A DNA stretch of 64,000 bases from Cognatiluteimonas sedimenti (lineage in GTDB: Bacteria > Pseudomonadota > Gammaproteobacteria > Xanthomonadales > Xanthomonadaceae): assembly GCF_022808325.1 (NCBI RefSeq), contig NZ_JALGCL010000001.1, positions 539,780-603,779 on the forward strand. The letters are read 5' to 3'. The notes below the pieces were generated by a model. It was not told where the DNA came from. It saw only the letters and a list, made by a program, of their open reading frames with translations, and ran no database searches. Positions 8,471-17,213 of the stretch are shown one piece after another (position 1 is the first letter of the stretch; every line of letters starts with the position of its first letter). Position numbers and translations under genes: made by a program.

Positions 8471-8736
8471 TCAAACTGCGCCAGGCGCAGGCGACAGCCC
8501 GAAGCCCAGTACCGTAGCAACCACTACCACCACACCGTTGACCAGCAGGTGCGGCAGCGGTGACCGCCCCGAACGCCGCAGTCCGACGCCCGCGTGGCCA
8601 GCCGCCCCAGCGGCAGGATCGCGACCAGCCACGGCACCCATGGGAACGGCAGCAGCGCGGCGAGCAGCAGCGGGATCACCGCGATCCCGATCACGTGGAG
8701 GTCGAGCGCATCGAGAAGGCGGTTGTGGCTTGGCAT
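8471..8736 (-). pseudogene. Small membrane protein with apparent frameshift
   Basis: From ATG at 8736 the minus strand reads MPSHNRLLDALDLHVIGIAV, then a hydrophobic run to about LATRASDCG, with coding character. It then derails into Cys/Trp-rich sequence and stops near 8524. A second frame, two bases shifted, takes over at about 8600 with LRRSGRSPLPHLLVNG, a strong hydrophobic VVVVVATVLGFGL segment, and a TGA at 8471-8473. Together they would make a two-helix membrane protein of about 88 residues broken by one indel. It is either a decayed gene or a sequencing error. The rest of the spacer 8313-8837 holds no gene I can support. Confidence 0.45.
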
Positions 8737-8837
8737 CTGCTGGCGACTTGAGCGCGGAAGTTCATTCTGGGCAACGATGGGCTTGTGAAGAAACACTCGG
8801 CGGCCTGTGTTCACCGGTTCTACCCTCGCTAAGCGAC

Positions 8838-10991
8838 CTATTCGGCCTCACCGGAGAAGGTGAGTTTCAGATATTCCGATCGGACGTCATCCAGCGATTG
8901 CTTTCCCTGGGCATCAAGTCGCCAGAAGTGCCAACCATTGGTCGCCTTCTTTCGAACAAAAGTACCTGCCTGCGAAGGACTACTGCAGATTTCGCCGCGC
9001 ACCTCGATACGGCCATCACCCAGAATCCGCGCAGTGTCGCCCCCGTACTTGCCCGGCCGGGAGTACAGCGCCTGCCCCGCACTCAGCAATCCGGCGGAAA
9101 GGAGATCCGCGATCTCCACGACGATTGTGCTTGCCGCATGATCCCGACTGACCTGAACCTTATGTCCGGTGGGCACGGGCCATACGGCCAGAATGGTTTG
9201 GATGGCACGGTCGGTCCGCTCATCGATCCCCGCCTCGCACCACTGACAGCCGTCGTAATCCTTCAGCAAGCGGCTGTTGAGGAGAAGCACATCCTTTTCC
9301 TGCAGGTGCGCGGCCTTGCCTGCGGTACCAGACCAGGGCCCGTTCGAGACGGTGCTGTTGAGCTTCTTCGTCAACAGCGTGAGATTCCCAAGCCGGTGGA
9401 TACGTGCGTCTCGGTCCGCTTCACTGACGCCGGACGTTAACGGCCAATGCTTCAACCATGATTGCGGCATCACGTGCTCGATCGCGTACGTGTTCCGGCG
9501 AATCCTCATGCCAGCCGCTGAGGTCTGGTCCTGGATCCAGCCGCGCCAGTGATCCTCGATCGACTCCAGCACCATTCGCAGGCGGCCTCTGCTGACCTTT
9601 CGGTAGATCGGCAGGAGCTTGAGCTCCCCGCCCACTTCCTCGTCGTCAGGCCAGTAGCCAATTTCGGAGCGTTGCGATGCGAGGAAGTTCCGTACGTCTC
9701 CGCCAACATTCCACGGCTTGCCGTTCCTCACAACCGACACCACATCCGCCATCAGCTTGTTGTAGGACTTCGCCGTAGCGCGCACCAGCATGCGGCGCAC
9801 CAGCCAGCTTTCCAGTGCGTCCAAGGCTGTATCGATGTCGCCAGCAGGCAGTGGTCCCGCCGGATGATCCAGCAACGCCAGCAACACAGGCTTGACCACT
9901 TCGCTTTCAAGCGTCTTGGCGCGGTACGCAAACAGCCCGACCCGATCCAACGGGCCGTCCTGGATCTCGGCCTTCTGGGTGAAGTCGCGGTAGATCGACG
10001 CAGCGCGATGGATTTCCTCCAGCAACTCGATCATCGGGCGACCCGCGTGGAAATCCGCGTACGTCTTGAACCCCGAAAACACCTCGCGCGCAAGAACTTC
10101 TTCGCCCGTCTTGGCGATCAGCCAGTGATTCAGGAAGACCGACGAGCGCTGGTGTTTCATCCTGCCGACATTCACTTCCTCTTCCCAGAACGCCGTCTCG
10201 AACTGGTCCCAGTACTTGCCGTAAGCCTTCTCAACATCAGCGCCTTGCTCGAGCAGGCGCTGGAAGACGAAATTCTTGATCAGATCGGCCGCCGTCAGCA
10301 CGGCACCACGCGCATTCAGCGTCTCGAAGATCTCCTGCGCGTTCTCGTGCGCCGCCAGATCGATCACTACGATCTGCATCAGCTCGCGTGCAGACCGCTC
10401 GATGGCCTCGGCACGTGCCGCCACGTTATCCACGCCCTCAGCGTTCAACCATTCGCGGCATTGCAGCGCGAAATACTCGTGTGCCTTTGCTAGGCGCGAT
10501 CCGCGGTGCTTGAGCTTCTGGTAGTCGACGGGGGCCGGCGCTTCCATGACCTCATAGAACGCAGCGCGATCCCGATTGGTCGGCCACACCTTGAACCGGT
10601 CTTCCTTGTGGCGTCGGAATGCTTCCCCGTTGGCGATCAGCGGCTCAAGGCGCGCAGCCGGCATCTTTGCGCCCACGTGTTCGATCTCGGCGTGCAAGGC
10701 GTCGAGCAACAGCTGGAACGTGGTCAACCGTTGCTGTCCATCGATCACCGTCCGCTGCTGCAGGTCGCTGGTCGGGGTGGCCAGCTGCTGCAACACGACA
10801 GCACCAAGAAAATGAGGGGCATGGTTAATATGTGGCTCGTTCAAAAGACGGGTCGAAACGCGTTCCAGGTCCTTCCAGAGTGGCTCCCACTGCAATTCCT
10901 CGTTCCACACGTAGGGGCGTTGGAACAACGGCACCAGCAGTCGCTGCGGCTGCATGAAGATGGCTTGCGGTGTGCGGACTTGGGTATCCAT
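8838..10991 (-). CDS. DUF262-DUF1524 (GmrSD-like) nuclease with C-terminal RAMA-like domain
   Basis: A 717-residue protein. The N-terminal DUF262 part starts with LLVPLFQRPYVW and holds the nucleotide-binding signature IDGQQRLTTFQLLLDAL (residues 83-99). The DUF1524 HNH-like nuclease is seen in YAIEHVMPQSW and RIHRLGNLTLL. These are the two halves of GmrS/GmrD type IV enzymes, which cleave DNA with modified bases. The last ~100 residues (LLSAGLLSAGQALY...GGDTARILGDGRIEV...CSSPSQAG...NGWHFWRLD) match the RAMA pattern found on methylase-associated proteins and thought to sense modified DNA. It follows hsdS by 45 bases on the same strand as the last gene of the locus. Target specificity cannot be read from sequence. 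Confidence 0.88.
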   Translation of the reverse strand: MDTQVRTPQAIFMQPQRLLVPLFQRPYVWNEELQWEPLWKDLERVSTRLLNEPHINHAPHFLGAVVLQQLATPTSDLQQRTVIDGQQRLTTFQLLLDALHAEIEHVGAKMPAARLEPLIANGEAFRRHKEDRFKVWPTNRDRAAFYEVMEAPAPVDYQKLKHRGSRLAKAHEYFALQCREWLNAEGVDNVAARAEAIERSARELMQIVVIDLAAHENAQEIFETLNARGAVLTAADLIKNFVFQRLLEQGADVEKAYGKYWDQFETAFWEEEVNVGRMKHQRSSVFLNHWLIAKTGEEVLAREVFSGFKTYADFHAGRPMIELLEEIHRAASIYRDFTQKAEIQDGPLDRVGLFAYRAKTLESEVVKPVLLALLDHPAGPLPAGDIDTALDALESWLVRRMLVRATAKSYNKLMADVVSVVRNGKPWNVGGDVRNFLASQRSEIGYWPDDEEVGGELKLLPIYRKVSRGRLRMVLESIEDHWRGWIQDQTSAAGMRIRRNTYAIEHVMPQSWLKHWPLTSGVSEADRDARIHRLGNLTLLTKKLNSTVSNGPWSGTAGKAAHLQEKDVLLLNSRLLKDYDGCQWCEAGIDERTDRAIQTILAVWPVPTGHKVQVSRDHAASTIVVEIADLLSAGLLSAGQALYSRPGKYGGDTARILGDGRIEVRGEICSSPSQAGTFVRKKATNGWHFWRLDAQGKQSLDDVRSEYLKLTFSGEAE

Positions 10992-11036
10992 GTGCAGTTC
11001 TTCCTTGAAGCAGATCGTTGGCGGCCAAGGGTCCGG

Positions 11037-12716
11037 TCAGGCGACGGCGCGTTCGACCCAGGTGGTGGCGAGTTGCTCGTTCAAGGCGCGGGTTTCGCGG
11101 ATGCGGGATTTCAGTTGGTCGCAAAGCGACATGAGTTCGTCGACTTTGGCAACGATGCGGTGTTGTTCGGCAATAGGGGGGACGGGAACAAGAAACTGAG
11201 ATAGCTTTCCAATGCTGAGCCCTTCGCGCGAAACCCCCACCTGAACATCCATTACTGCCTTCTGCACAAGCTCAGACATCAAAACCACATGCAAGAATGA
11301 GCGCATATCTGCCAGGACTGGCCGCATCACTGTCACGTGCTGGCTTACGTTTCCAGTGTCGAAGTCGTCTGGGACGAGCGCGCAACGTCCTATCGAAGCC
11401 CCCGTGATATTGAAAAGCAAATCACCTGCTTCAACATGCGTCCCGCGCATTCGCTTGTGTGTTGCAGGAGGGATGAAAGCAACGTCACTTAGTCGAAGCC
11501 CGCTGTTCCATACGTTTTGAGATCGGAGGAACTTGATGCCCTTTTCAACATAGGCCTTCTTGCCTCCAAGTGGAGTACTTCCTGCACCAATTCTTCTAAG
11601 TAGAGATTCTAGCCTCACCCACTCCCAAGTATTTGGAACACGAGTTGGTGTTTCTTCTTTATCGATCTTCGTCACTGACTTCGGGGCCCTAATTTCACCC
11701 TCGGAAATCAGCATCTTCTTTTTCGCTGCAATCTGCTTTAACAATTCACTCGCTGGCGCATCATCCGCAACCTGCGGCACGAGCTTCCCGGTCACCGCCA
11801 ATTGCAGCAACGTCTGCTTGAGCGCGTCGATACTGGCCTCAGTGGTGAACAGGGTGTCGAAGTGCTCGGAGAGGCGCTTCCAGCTGGCGGCGAAGTCTTC
11901 GGCGTCACTGGCCTGGGTCAGGCTGTCGAGCAGGGCTTGCACCAACTGAGCGTGAGCGCCTTCGGCATTGATCTGCTGGGCTTCGAGTGCGTCGCACAAC
12001 GCCATCAGCTCATCGACTTTGGCGACGATTCGGTGTTGCTCTCTGACCGGGGGAAGCCCGATAAGTGAATTTGAGATTTGAGCACCGGAAAGGTGATCAA
12101 CTGTCGTGTACGCCTTGACACCCTGCAGCTGACTCAGTTGGGCTTGCAGAGCCTCGGCTACAAAGCGTCGCGCCAATTCACTACTGAAGAATACAAGTCG
12201 GCTCACTCGCTGATTCAGGAGTGAATCGCTCCCTGTCCACAGGGCAACTCGAAACTCTCCATCCATGCTAATGAGGTAGTCCCCATGCCGTACAACAAAC
12301 TCAGGCCGAAAGTCCCCATCGAAGAAGGTCCCTGAGAATGGTTGTCCAACATCCCTTATTCGTATTAGAGGCAGGCCTAACCCCGCCTGATTGAAACCGC
12401 CTGACTTGAAGGCGAAGCCCGCTTGCGAAAATGCAACATCCCCAAGGCGAGCCCAAGTCCAACTGCTCGGCAGCTCGAATGGGGGCGCCTGCTCTCTGCC
12501 CTCAGAAGATTGCTTTTCTTTCCTGATCGCCCCTTCGGCCAACAATCGTGACTTTTCTGCAGCGATTCGATCGAGCAAATCACTCGCCGGCTCGTCATTT
12601 GGATCCTGCGGCACCAACTTTCCACGCACCGCCAGCTCCAAGATCAGCTCTCGCAACTTCTTGATCCCACTTGGAGCACCCGTCAGCAGCGGCAGATGAT
12701 CGGTCAACACTGTCAC
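11037..12716 (-). CDS. hsdS: Type I restriction enzyme specificity subunit HsdS
   Basis: A 559-residue DNA-recognition subunit built of two similar halves. The conserved spacer segment LELAVRGKLVPQDPND recurs as LQLAVTGKLVPQVADD in the second half. Each half ends in REQHRIVAKVDELMALCDAL or AEQHRIVAKVDELMSLCDQL. Between these lie two unlike target recognition domains, which set a bipartite DNA site. Both recognition stretches (about 11200-11640 and 12060-12480) are visibly richer in A/T than neighbouring genes, as expected from exchange between hsdS alleles. The start is GTG at 12716, whose GTGA overlaps the hsdM stop by 4 bases, so it is coupled to hsdM. Confidence 0.95.
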   Translation of the reverse strand: MTVLTDHLPLLTGAPSGIKKLRELILELAVRGKLVPQDPNDEPASDLLDRIAAEKSRLLAEGAIRKEKQSSEGREQAPPFELPSSWTWARLGDVAFSQAGFAFKSGGFNQAGLGLPLIRIRDVGQPFSGTFFDGDFRPEFVVRHGDYLISMDGEFRVALWTGSDSLLNQRVSRLVFFSSELARRFVAEALQAQLSQLQGVKAYTTVDHLSGAQISNSLIGLPPVREQHRIVAKVDELMALCDALEAQQINAEGAHAQLVQALLDSLTQASDAEDFAASWKRLSEHFDTLFTTEASIDALKQTLLQLAVTGKLVPQVADDAPASELLKQIAAKKKMLISEGEIRAPKSVTKIDKEETPTRVPNTWEWVRLESLLRRIGAGSTPLGGKKAYVEKGIKFLRSQNVWNSGLRLSDVAFIPPATHKRMRGTHVEAGDLLFNITGASIGRCALVPDDFDTGNVSQHVTVMRPVLADMRSFLHVVLMSELVQKAVMDVQVGVSREGLSIGKLSQFLVPVPPIAEQHRIVAKVDELMSLCDQLKSRIRETRALNEQLATTWVERAVA

Positions 12717-14182
12717 GCCTCACGCTCCAGCGCTTCGGCCAGCACCGTCTTCAACTGGTCACGCAAGCCGGCGATTTCGTCCTGCAATCGCGCGTAATCG
12801 CGCAGTAGTTCCTCGGGATCGTGGCTGACCTGCTCCCCCACGTGCGGGTTCTTGCAGTCCAGGTTCCAGCTGCGGGCGCGCAGTTCCTCGATGCTGACCT
12901 TCCACGCGAACTCGTTCTCCACGCGGGCAGCGAACCCATCGGCCTCGCTACCCCACCACGCCTGCTCGACCTCGAATTCCTCGATCCGCATCGGCTTAGT
13001 CTTGCTGTAACTCTTTACCCCCTTCGGGTACTGGTGCTCGTAGAACCAGACCTCGCGGGTCGGCACGCCCTTGGTGAAGAACAGCAGGTTGGTCTTGATG
13101 CCCGTGTACGGATTGAAGACCCCGTTCGGCAACCGCACGATGGTGTGCAGGTTGCATTCGGTCAGCAGCTTCTCCTTGATCCGGCTCTTGATGCCCTCGC
13201 CGAACAGGAAGCCATCCGGCAACACGACCGCCGCGCGACCGCCCAGCTTCAGCAGGTGCATGATCAGCACCAGGAACAGGTCCGCGGTTTCGCGGGTGCG
13301 GAAGGCCGCCGGGAAGTTGGTCTCGATGCCGTCCTCTTCCATCCCGCCGAACGGGGGATTGGCGACGATGCAATCCACCCGGTCCTTGGGCCCCCAGCTG
13401 ATCAACGGCTTGGCCAGGGTGTTGTCGTGGCGGATCTGGCTGGGCACTTCGATCCCGTGCAGGATCATGTTGGTGGTGGCCAACAGGTGCGGCAGCGGCT
13501 TCTTCTCCACCCCCGAAATGCTGGCCTGCAGGATGCGCTCGTCCTCGGCGGTTCTGACGTAGTGCCTGCGTTTGTGCTCGATGGTGCAGGTCAGGAAGCC
13601 GCCGGTGCCGCAGGCGGGATCCATCACGGTTTCCTCCAGCCTGGGATCGACCATCCGCACCATGAATTCGGTGACCGGACGCGGCGTATAGAACTCGCCC
13701 GCGTTGCCAGCGCTTTGCAGGTCGCGCAGCAGTTGTTCGTACACGTCGCCGAACGAGTGCCGTTCCTGCGCCTTGTTGAAGTCCACACCGGACTGGATCC
13801 TGTTGATCACCTGCCTGATCAGCTGGCCGGACTTCATGTAGTTGTAGGCGTCCTCGAACACCGCCCGCACCACGTAGCCCAACGGCTTGCTGTGACGCGG
13901 GTTGAGGCCCTGCAACCCCGGGAACAGGTCGTTGTCGAGGAATTCCTTCAGTTCATCGCCGGTCATGCCCTCCGGGTCTGCCGCCCACATGCGCCAACGG
14001 TAGCGTTCCGGCAATGGCGAGCGGTAGCTGTCATCCAGCAGCTCCCACTCCTGTTCGCGGTCATCGAGGATCTTGAGGAACAGCATCCAGACAAGCTGAC
14101 CGATGCGTTGGGCGTCGCCATCGACACCCACGTCCTTGCGCATGATGTCCTGGATGGATTTGATGGTGCTGGTGATCGACAT
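12713..14182 (-). CDS. hsdM: Type I restriction-modification methyltransferase HsdM
   Basis: A 489-residue N6-adenine methyltransferase subunit. The N-terminal helical HsdM domain (TIKSIQDIMRKDVGVDGDAQ) is followed by the catalytic domain with S-adenosylmethionine motif I DPACGTGGFL and catalytic motif IV NPPFGG. With HsdS it methylates the recognition site, and with HsdR it forms the restriction complex. It starts at ATG 14182, 4 bases after the unknown small gene, and overlaps hsdS by 4 bases, so the locus is one operon. Confidence 0.97.
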   Translation of the reverse strand: MSITSTIKSIQDIMRKDVGVDGDAQRIGQLVWMLFLKILDDREQEWELLDDSYRSPLPERYRWRMWAADPEGMTGDELKEFLDNDLFPGLQGLNPRHSKPLGYVVRAVFEDAYNYMKSGQLIRQVINRIQSGVDFNKAQERHSFGDVYEQLLRDLQSAGNAGEFYTPRPVTEFMVRMVDPRLEETVMDPACGTGGFLTCTIEHKRRHYVRTAEDERILQASISGVEKKPLPHLLATTNMILHGIEVPSQIRHDNTLAKPLISWGPKDRVDCIVANPPFGGMEEDGIETNFPAAFRTRETADLFLVLIMHLLKLGGRAAVVLPDGFLFGEGIKSRIKEKLLTECNLHTIVRLPNGVFNPYTGIKTNLLFFTKGVPTREVWFYEHQYPKGVKSYSKTKPMRIEEFEVEQAWWGSEADGFAARVENEFAWKVSIEELRARSWNLDCKNPHVGEQVSHDPEELLRDYARLQDEIAGLRDQLKTVLAEALEREA

Positions 14183-14186
14183 GACG

Positions 14187-14567
14187 TCAGCTCAACACTG
14201 CATCAACGAAGGCGTCCAATGCGACCCGGTCGGCAAACTGGAACGCTCGTCCATGGGCAATTTCCTTCTTGCCACCATTGTCCCGCTTCGGGAAATCCGC
14301 AAGATTGGTGTTGTGGTACGGGCTGGGCGCCATGTGCACGCCAGGCAAGGCTGAAAGCCTGGTCAGTGGCGCGTTCAACGGGTGAACGACGAGCGGATAA
14401 CGGCCCACCGCAACTGGCGTACCTGTCTTGGCCGTCTTCGCTTTCACGTAAAGCGGATCGCCCAGACCTCCATGCCTGAATCCATGTGCGTAACGCCTAC
14501 TATCCGCAGACGCCAACGAAAAACCATGCTCCTTGAGAATGGCTTCCACTTCAATACTGTTGAGCAT
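14187..14567 (-). CDS. Unknown 126-aa protein within the type I locus
   Basis: A small protein beginning MLNSIEVEAILKEHGFSLAS, with a middle part containing LYVKAKTAKTGTPVAVGRYP and LSALPGVHMAPSPYHN, and an acidic/hydrophobic end DRVALDAFVDAVLS. No signal peptide or membrane helix is seen and I do not recognise the fold. It sits tightly between hsdR (3-base gap) and hsdM (4-base gap), so it is made together with the restriction enzyme. It could be an accessory, regulatory or anti-restriction-control factor, but that is only an inference from position. Confidence 0.75.
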   Translation of the reverse strand: MLNSIEVEAILKEHGFSLASADSRRYAHGFRHGGLGDPLYVKAKTAKTGTPVAVGRYPLVVHPLNAPLTRLSALPGVHMAPSPYHNTNLADFPKRDNGGKKEIAHGRAFQFADRVALDAFVDAVLS

Positions 14568-14570
14568 CGC

Positions 14571-16949
14571 TTACCCGTAAAGTTGATCTTCAAGTTCATG
14601 CAAGGCCGAGTCATACCCCGCCTTGCTTCCAAAGGCCCTGACCAGTTCGATCGGCGCGCCCAATCGACGGAACGGGTCGAGCTGCAGGATCCTGATGTCT
14701 TCGATGTGCGCGATGCCGGTATCGGCGTACTTGTCGAGCAACCCTTCCAGCACCAGTCTGGCGGTGCCCTGGTATTTGGCAAAATAGTTGCGCTTGCGCA
14801 CGTTGTCCGCGCGCTCGCGGCGGGACATTGGCGGCTGGTCGAACGCGACATGGCAGATCAGGTCAAAAGGATCCAGCGCCTTGCCCAGTTTTTTTTCGAC
14901 TTCCGCGGTCAGTTCATCCCACAACACGCCGTGACTGGCGAGCTCCTCGATGATGGCCTTCTTCTGGTCGGCGTCGGCCCAGCGCCGCAGGAAATCATCC
15001 ATCGACGTGAATTGGCGCCGGACACGATCGCGGGTGAAGTCCCTCAGTGACTCGGTGATCAGCCTGCCGTCCGGCCCGTAGTACTGCACGCGTTCCGCCA
15101 CCACGCGCACCTCGACGTTGTCTACGACGTAGCGCGGGCGAGGTTCACTGACGCCGGCCCCGCCTTCTCCGGGGCCGGCCGTGGTCCAGCCAGGCGCGAC
15201 CGTGCCGCCGCTGCCGCCTTGAGTATCACCTGTAGATGGGGGCATCTCAGGGGGAACCGGCGATTGACCGGGGCCGGGCTTGTAGATCTGCACCGGCTCC
15301 CCATCGAACGCGGGATCGGCGAACAGCTCGGTCGCCTTCTTGAAATCGAGGATGGTGAACCAGTACTTGCCGTAGTCCTCGTTGATGCGGGTGCCGCGGC
15401 CGATGATCTGCTTGAACTCGGTCATCGACTTGATGTGCTGGTCGAGCACGATCAGCTTGCAGGTCTGCGCATCCACGCCCGTCGTCATCAGCTTGCTGGT
15501 ACAAGCGATCACCGGATAGCGCTCTTCCGGGTTGATGAAGTTGTCCAGCTCGGCCTTGCCCTCGGCTTCGTCGCCGGTAATCCGCATGACATATTTGCGG
15601 TTCTCACGCACGCGCTCCGGGTTGAGATTGACCAGCGCCTGGCGCATTCGCTCGGCATGGTCGATGTCATCACAAAAGACAATCGTTTTCTGGAACGGAT
15701 CCGACGCCACCAGAAATTCCGTGATCTTCTGCGCCACCAGTTGAGTACGCGCCTCCAGCACCAGGCCGCGATCCATGTCGCGCTGGTTGTAGATGCGGTC
15801 TTCGATCAACTGACCGCTCTTGTCCACCATCCCCTTGGGCGGCCGCCAGCCCTCCAGGTCTTTGTCGAAGTCGATGCGGACTACCTTGTAGGGCGCCAGG
15901 AATCCGTCCTCGATGCCCTGCTTGAGACTGTAGGTGTAGACCGGTTCACCGAAATAATGGGTACTGGAGACGTCCTTGGTTTCCTTGGGCGTCGCAGTGA
16001 GGCCGATGTGCGTTGCGCCCGCGAAATAGTCGAGGATCTCCCGCCACGCCGAGTTCTCCGCTGCGCTGCCACGATGGCACTCGTCGATCACCACCAGATC
16101 GAAAAAGTCGGGCGAGAACTGCTTGTAGATGTTGCGTTCCTCATCGTTGCCCGTCACCGCCTGGTAAAGGGAGAGGTAGATCTCGTATGAGGTGTCGATC
16201 TGGCGCTTGCTGATTTTTGTCATCGCCGCGCCAAACGGCTTGAAGTCGTTGTTCTTGGTCTGGTCCACCAGAATGTTGCGATCCGCGAGGAACAGGATCC
16301 GCTTCTTTTGCCGCGACTTCCAAAGCCGCCAGATGATCTGGAACGCGGTGTAGGTCTTGCCGGTTCCGGTGGCCATGACCAGCAGGATCCGATCCTGTCC
16401 TCGCGCTACCGCTTCCAGCGTCCGATTGATGGCAGTGACCTGGTAGTAGCGCGGCGCACGGCTAGTGCCGTCGTCGTAATACGGCGTTTCAACCTTCTGT
16501 TCCGCCACGGCGTCGAAGCCTTTCCACTGGCAGTAGCGGCGCCACAATGCGTCGGGCGCCGGGAACTCTTCGAGGCTCAGGGCACTTTCGACTTTCTCAC
16601 CCGTGCCGGTGCGGTCGTGAAACAGGAAGCCATCGCCATTGCTGGAGAACACGAACGGGACGTCCAATGCTTCTGCGTAATTCAGCGCCTGTTGCATGCC
16701 GGCACCGACCGAATGCGTGTTGTCCTTGGCCTCGATCACGGCCAAAGGCAGATTGGGCTGGTGGTAGAGGATGAAATCCGCGCGCCGCGCCCTGCCACGG
16801 CTGTGCAGCTTGCCCCGAACAATGATGCGGCCCTTGGTGAAGCTGACTTCTTCGCGGACCTGGGTCTGGATATCCCAACCCGCCCGCTGGATGGCAGGGG
16901 CGATAAACTTTGTACAGATATCGCGCTCACTGAACGTCTTCTTGTCCAT
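14571..16949 (-). CDS. hsdR: Type I restriction enzyme R subunit (EcoEI-like)
   Basis: A 792-residue motor and nuclease subunit. The N-terminal endonuclease domain has ADFILY and AVIEAKD as the metal-binding core. The SF2 helicase part follows: Walker A ATGTGKT, Walker [10 protein letters not shown], motif [12 protein letters not shown] and motif [12 protein letters not shown] Pro/Gly-rich linker (about residues 560-605, [14 protein letters not shown] onward) leads to an EcoEI-type C-terminal domain that contacts HsdM. It is the first gene of the leftward locus. The 264-base spacer to yedK (16950-17213) should carry the promoter, but no clear one was found. That spacer holds two copies of a cctgcc..gcga.gacatcc motif near 16970-16990 and 17108-17130. 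Confidence 0.95.
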   Translation of the reverse strand: MDKKTFSERDICTKFIAPAIQRAGWDIQTQVREEVSFTKGRIIVRGKLHSRGRARRADFILYHQPNLPLAVIEAKDNTHSVGAGMQQALNYAEALDVPFVFSSNGDGFLFHDRTGTGEKVESALSLEEFPAPDALWRRYCQWKGFDAVAEQKVETPYYDDGTSRAPRYYQVTAINRTLEAVARGQDRILLVMATGTGKTYTAFQIIWRLWKSRQKKRILFLADRNILVDQTKNNDFKPFGAAMTKISKRQIDTSYEIYLSLYQAVTGNDEERNIYKQFSPDFFDLVVIDECHRGSAAENSAWREILDYFAGATHIGLTATPKETKDVSSTHYFGEPVYTYSLKQGIEDGFLAPYKVVRIDFDKDLEGWRPPKGMVDKSGQLIEDRIYNQRDMDRGLVLEARTQLVAQKITEFLVASDPFQKTIVFCDDIDHAERMRQALVNLNPERVRENRKYVMRITGDEAEGKAELDNFINPEERYPVIACTSKLMTTGVDAQTCKLIVLDQHIKSMTEFKQIIGRGTRINEDYGKYWFTILDFKKATELFADPAFDGEPVQIYKPGPGQSPVPPEMPPSTGDTQGGSGGTVAPGWTTAGPGEGGAGVSEPRPRYVVDNVEVRVVAERVQYYGPDGRLITESLRDFTRDRVRRQFTSMDDFLRRWADADQKKAIIEELASHGVLWDELTAEVEKKLGKALDPFDLICHVAFDQPPMSRRERADNVRKRNYFAKYQGTARLVLEGLLDKYADTGIAHIEDIRILQLDPFRRLGAPIELVRAFGSKAGYDSALHELEDQLYG

Positions 16950-17213
16950 CCCACCCCCCTGCCGGCGCCTTCGCCCAGCGATGACATCCTAACCGGCGGC
17001 ACTCCCTGCGAGTCCTGCATTGGTGTCTTTGCGCACCTGGGCGGCAAGAGCTATGCCCGCGTAGTCCACGCCACGAGTGAAGCGGTCGGTCAGTACGGTC
17101 ATCGGCCTCCCCTGCCAGCGACGACATCCTCCATGATGCCCGTGCGGGTCGCATGATGCGAGATTCCGGCGCTTTTCAGCCGGATTTGCGCCCGTGCGTA
17201 GCCCCGGAGTCCC

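Noticed and set aside
8442..9440. Plus-strand open frame from the fasciclin spacer into the GmrSD-like gene
   Set aside because: It overlaps the recognisable RAMA-like end of the minus-strand gene and has no coding motifs of its own.
16950..17213. Attachment site or integrase remnant next to hsdR
   Set aside because: Only short similar motifs (cctgcc..gcga.gacatcc) were seen twice; no tRNA, no direct repeat at the other end of the island and no integrase.
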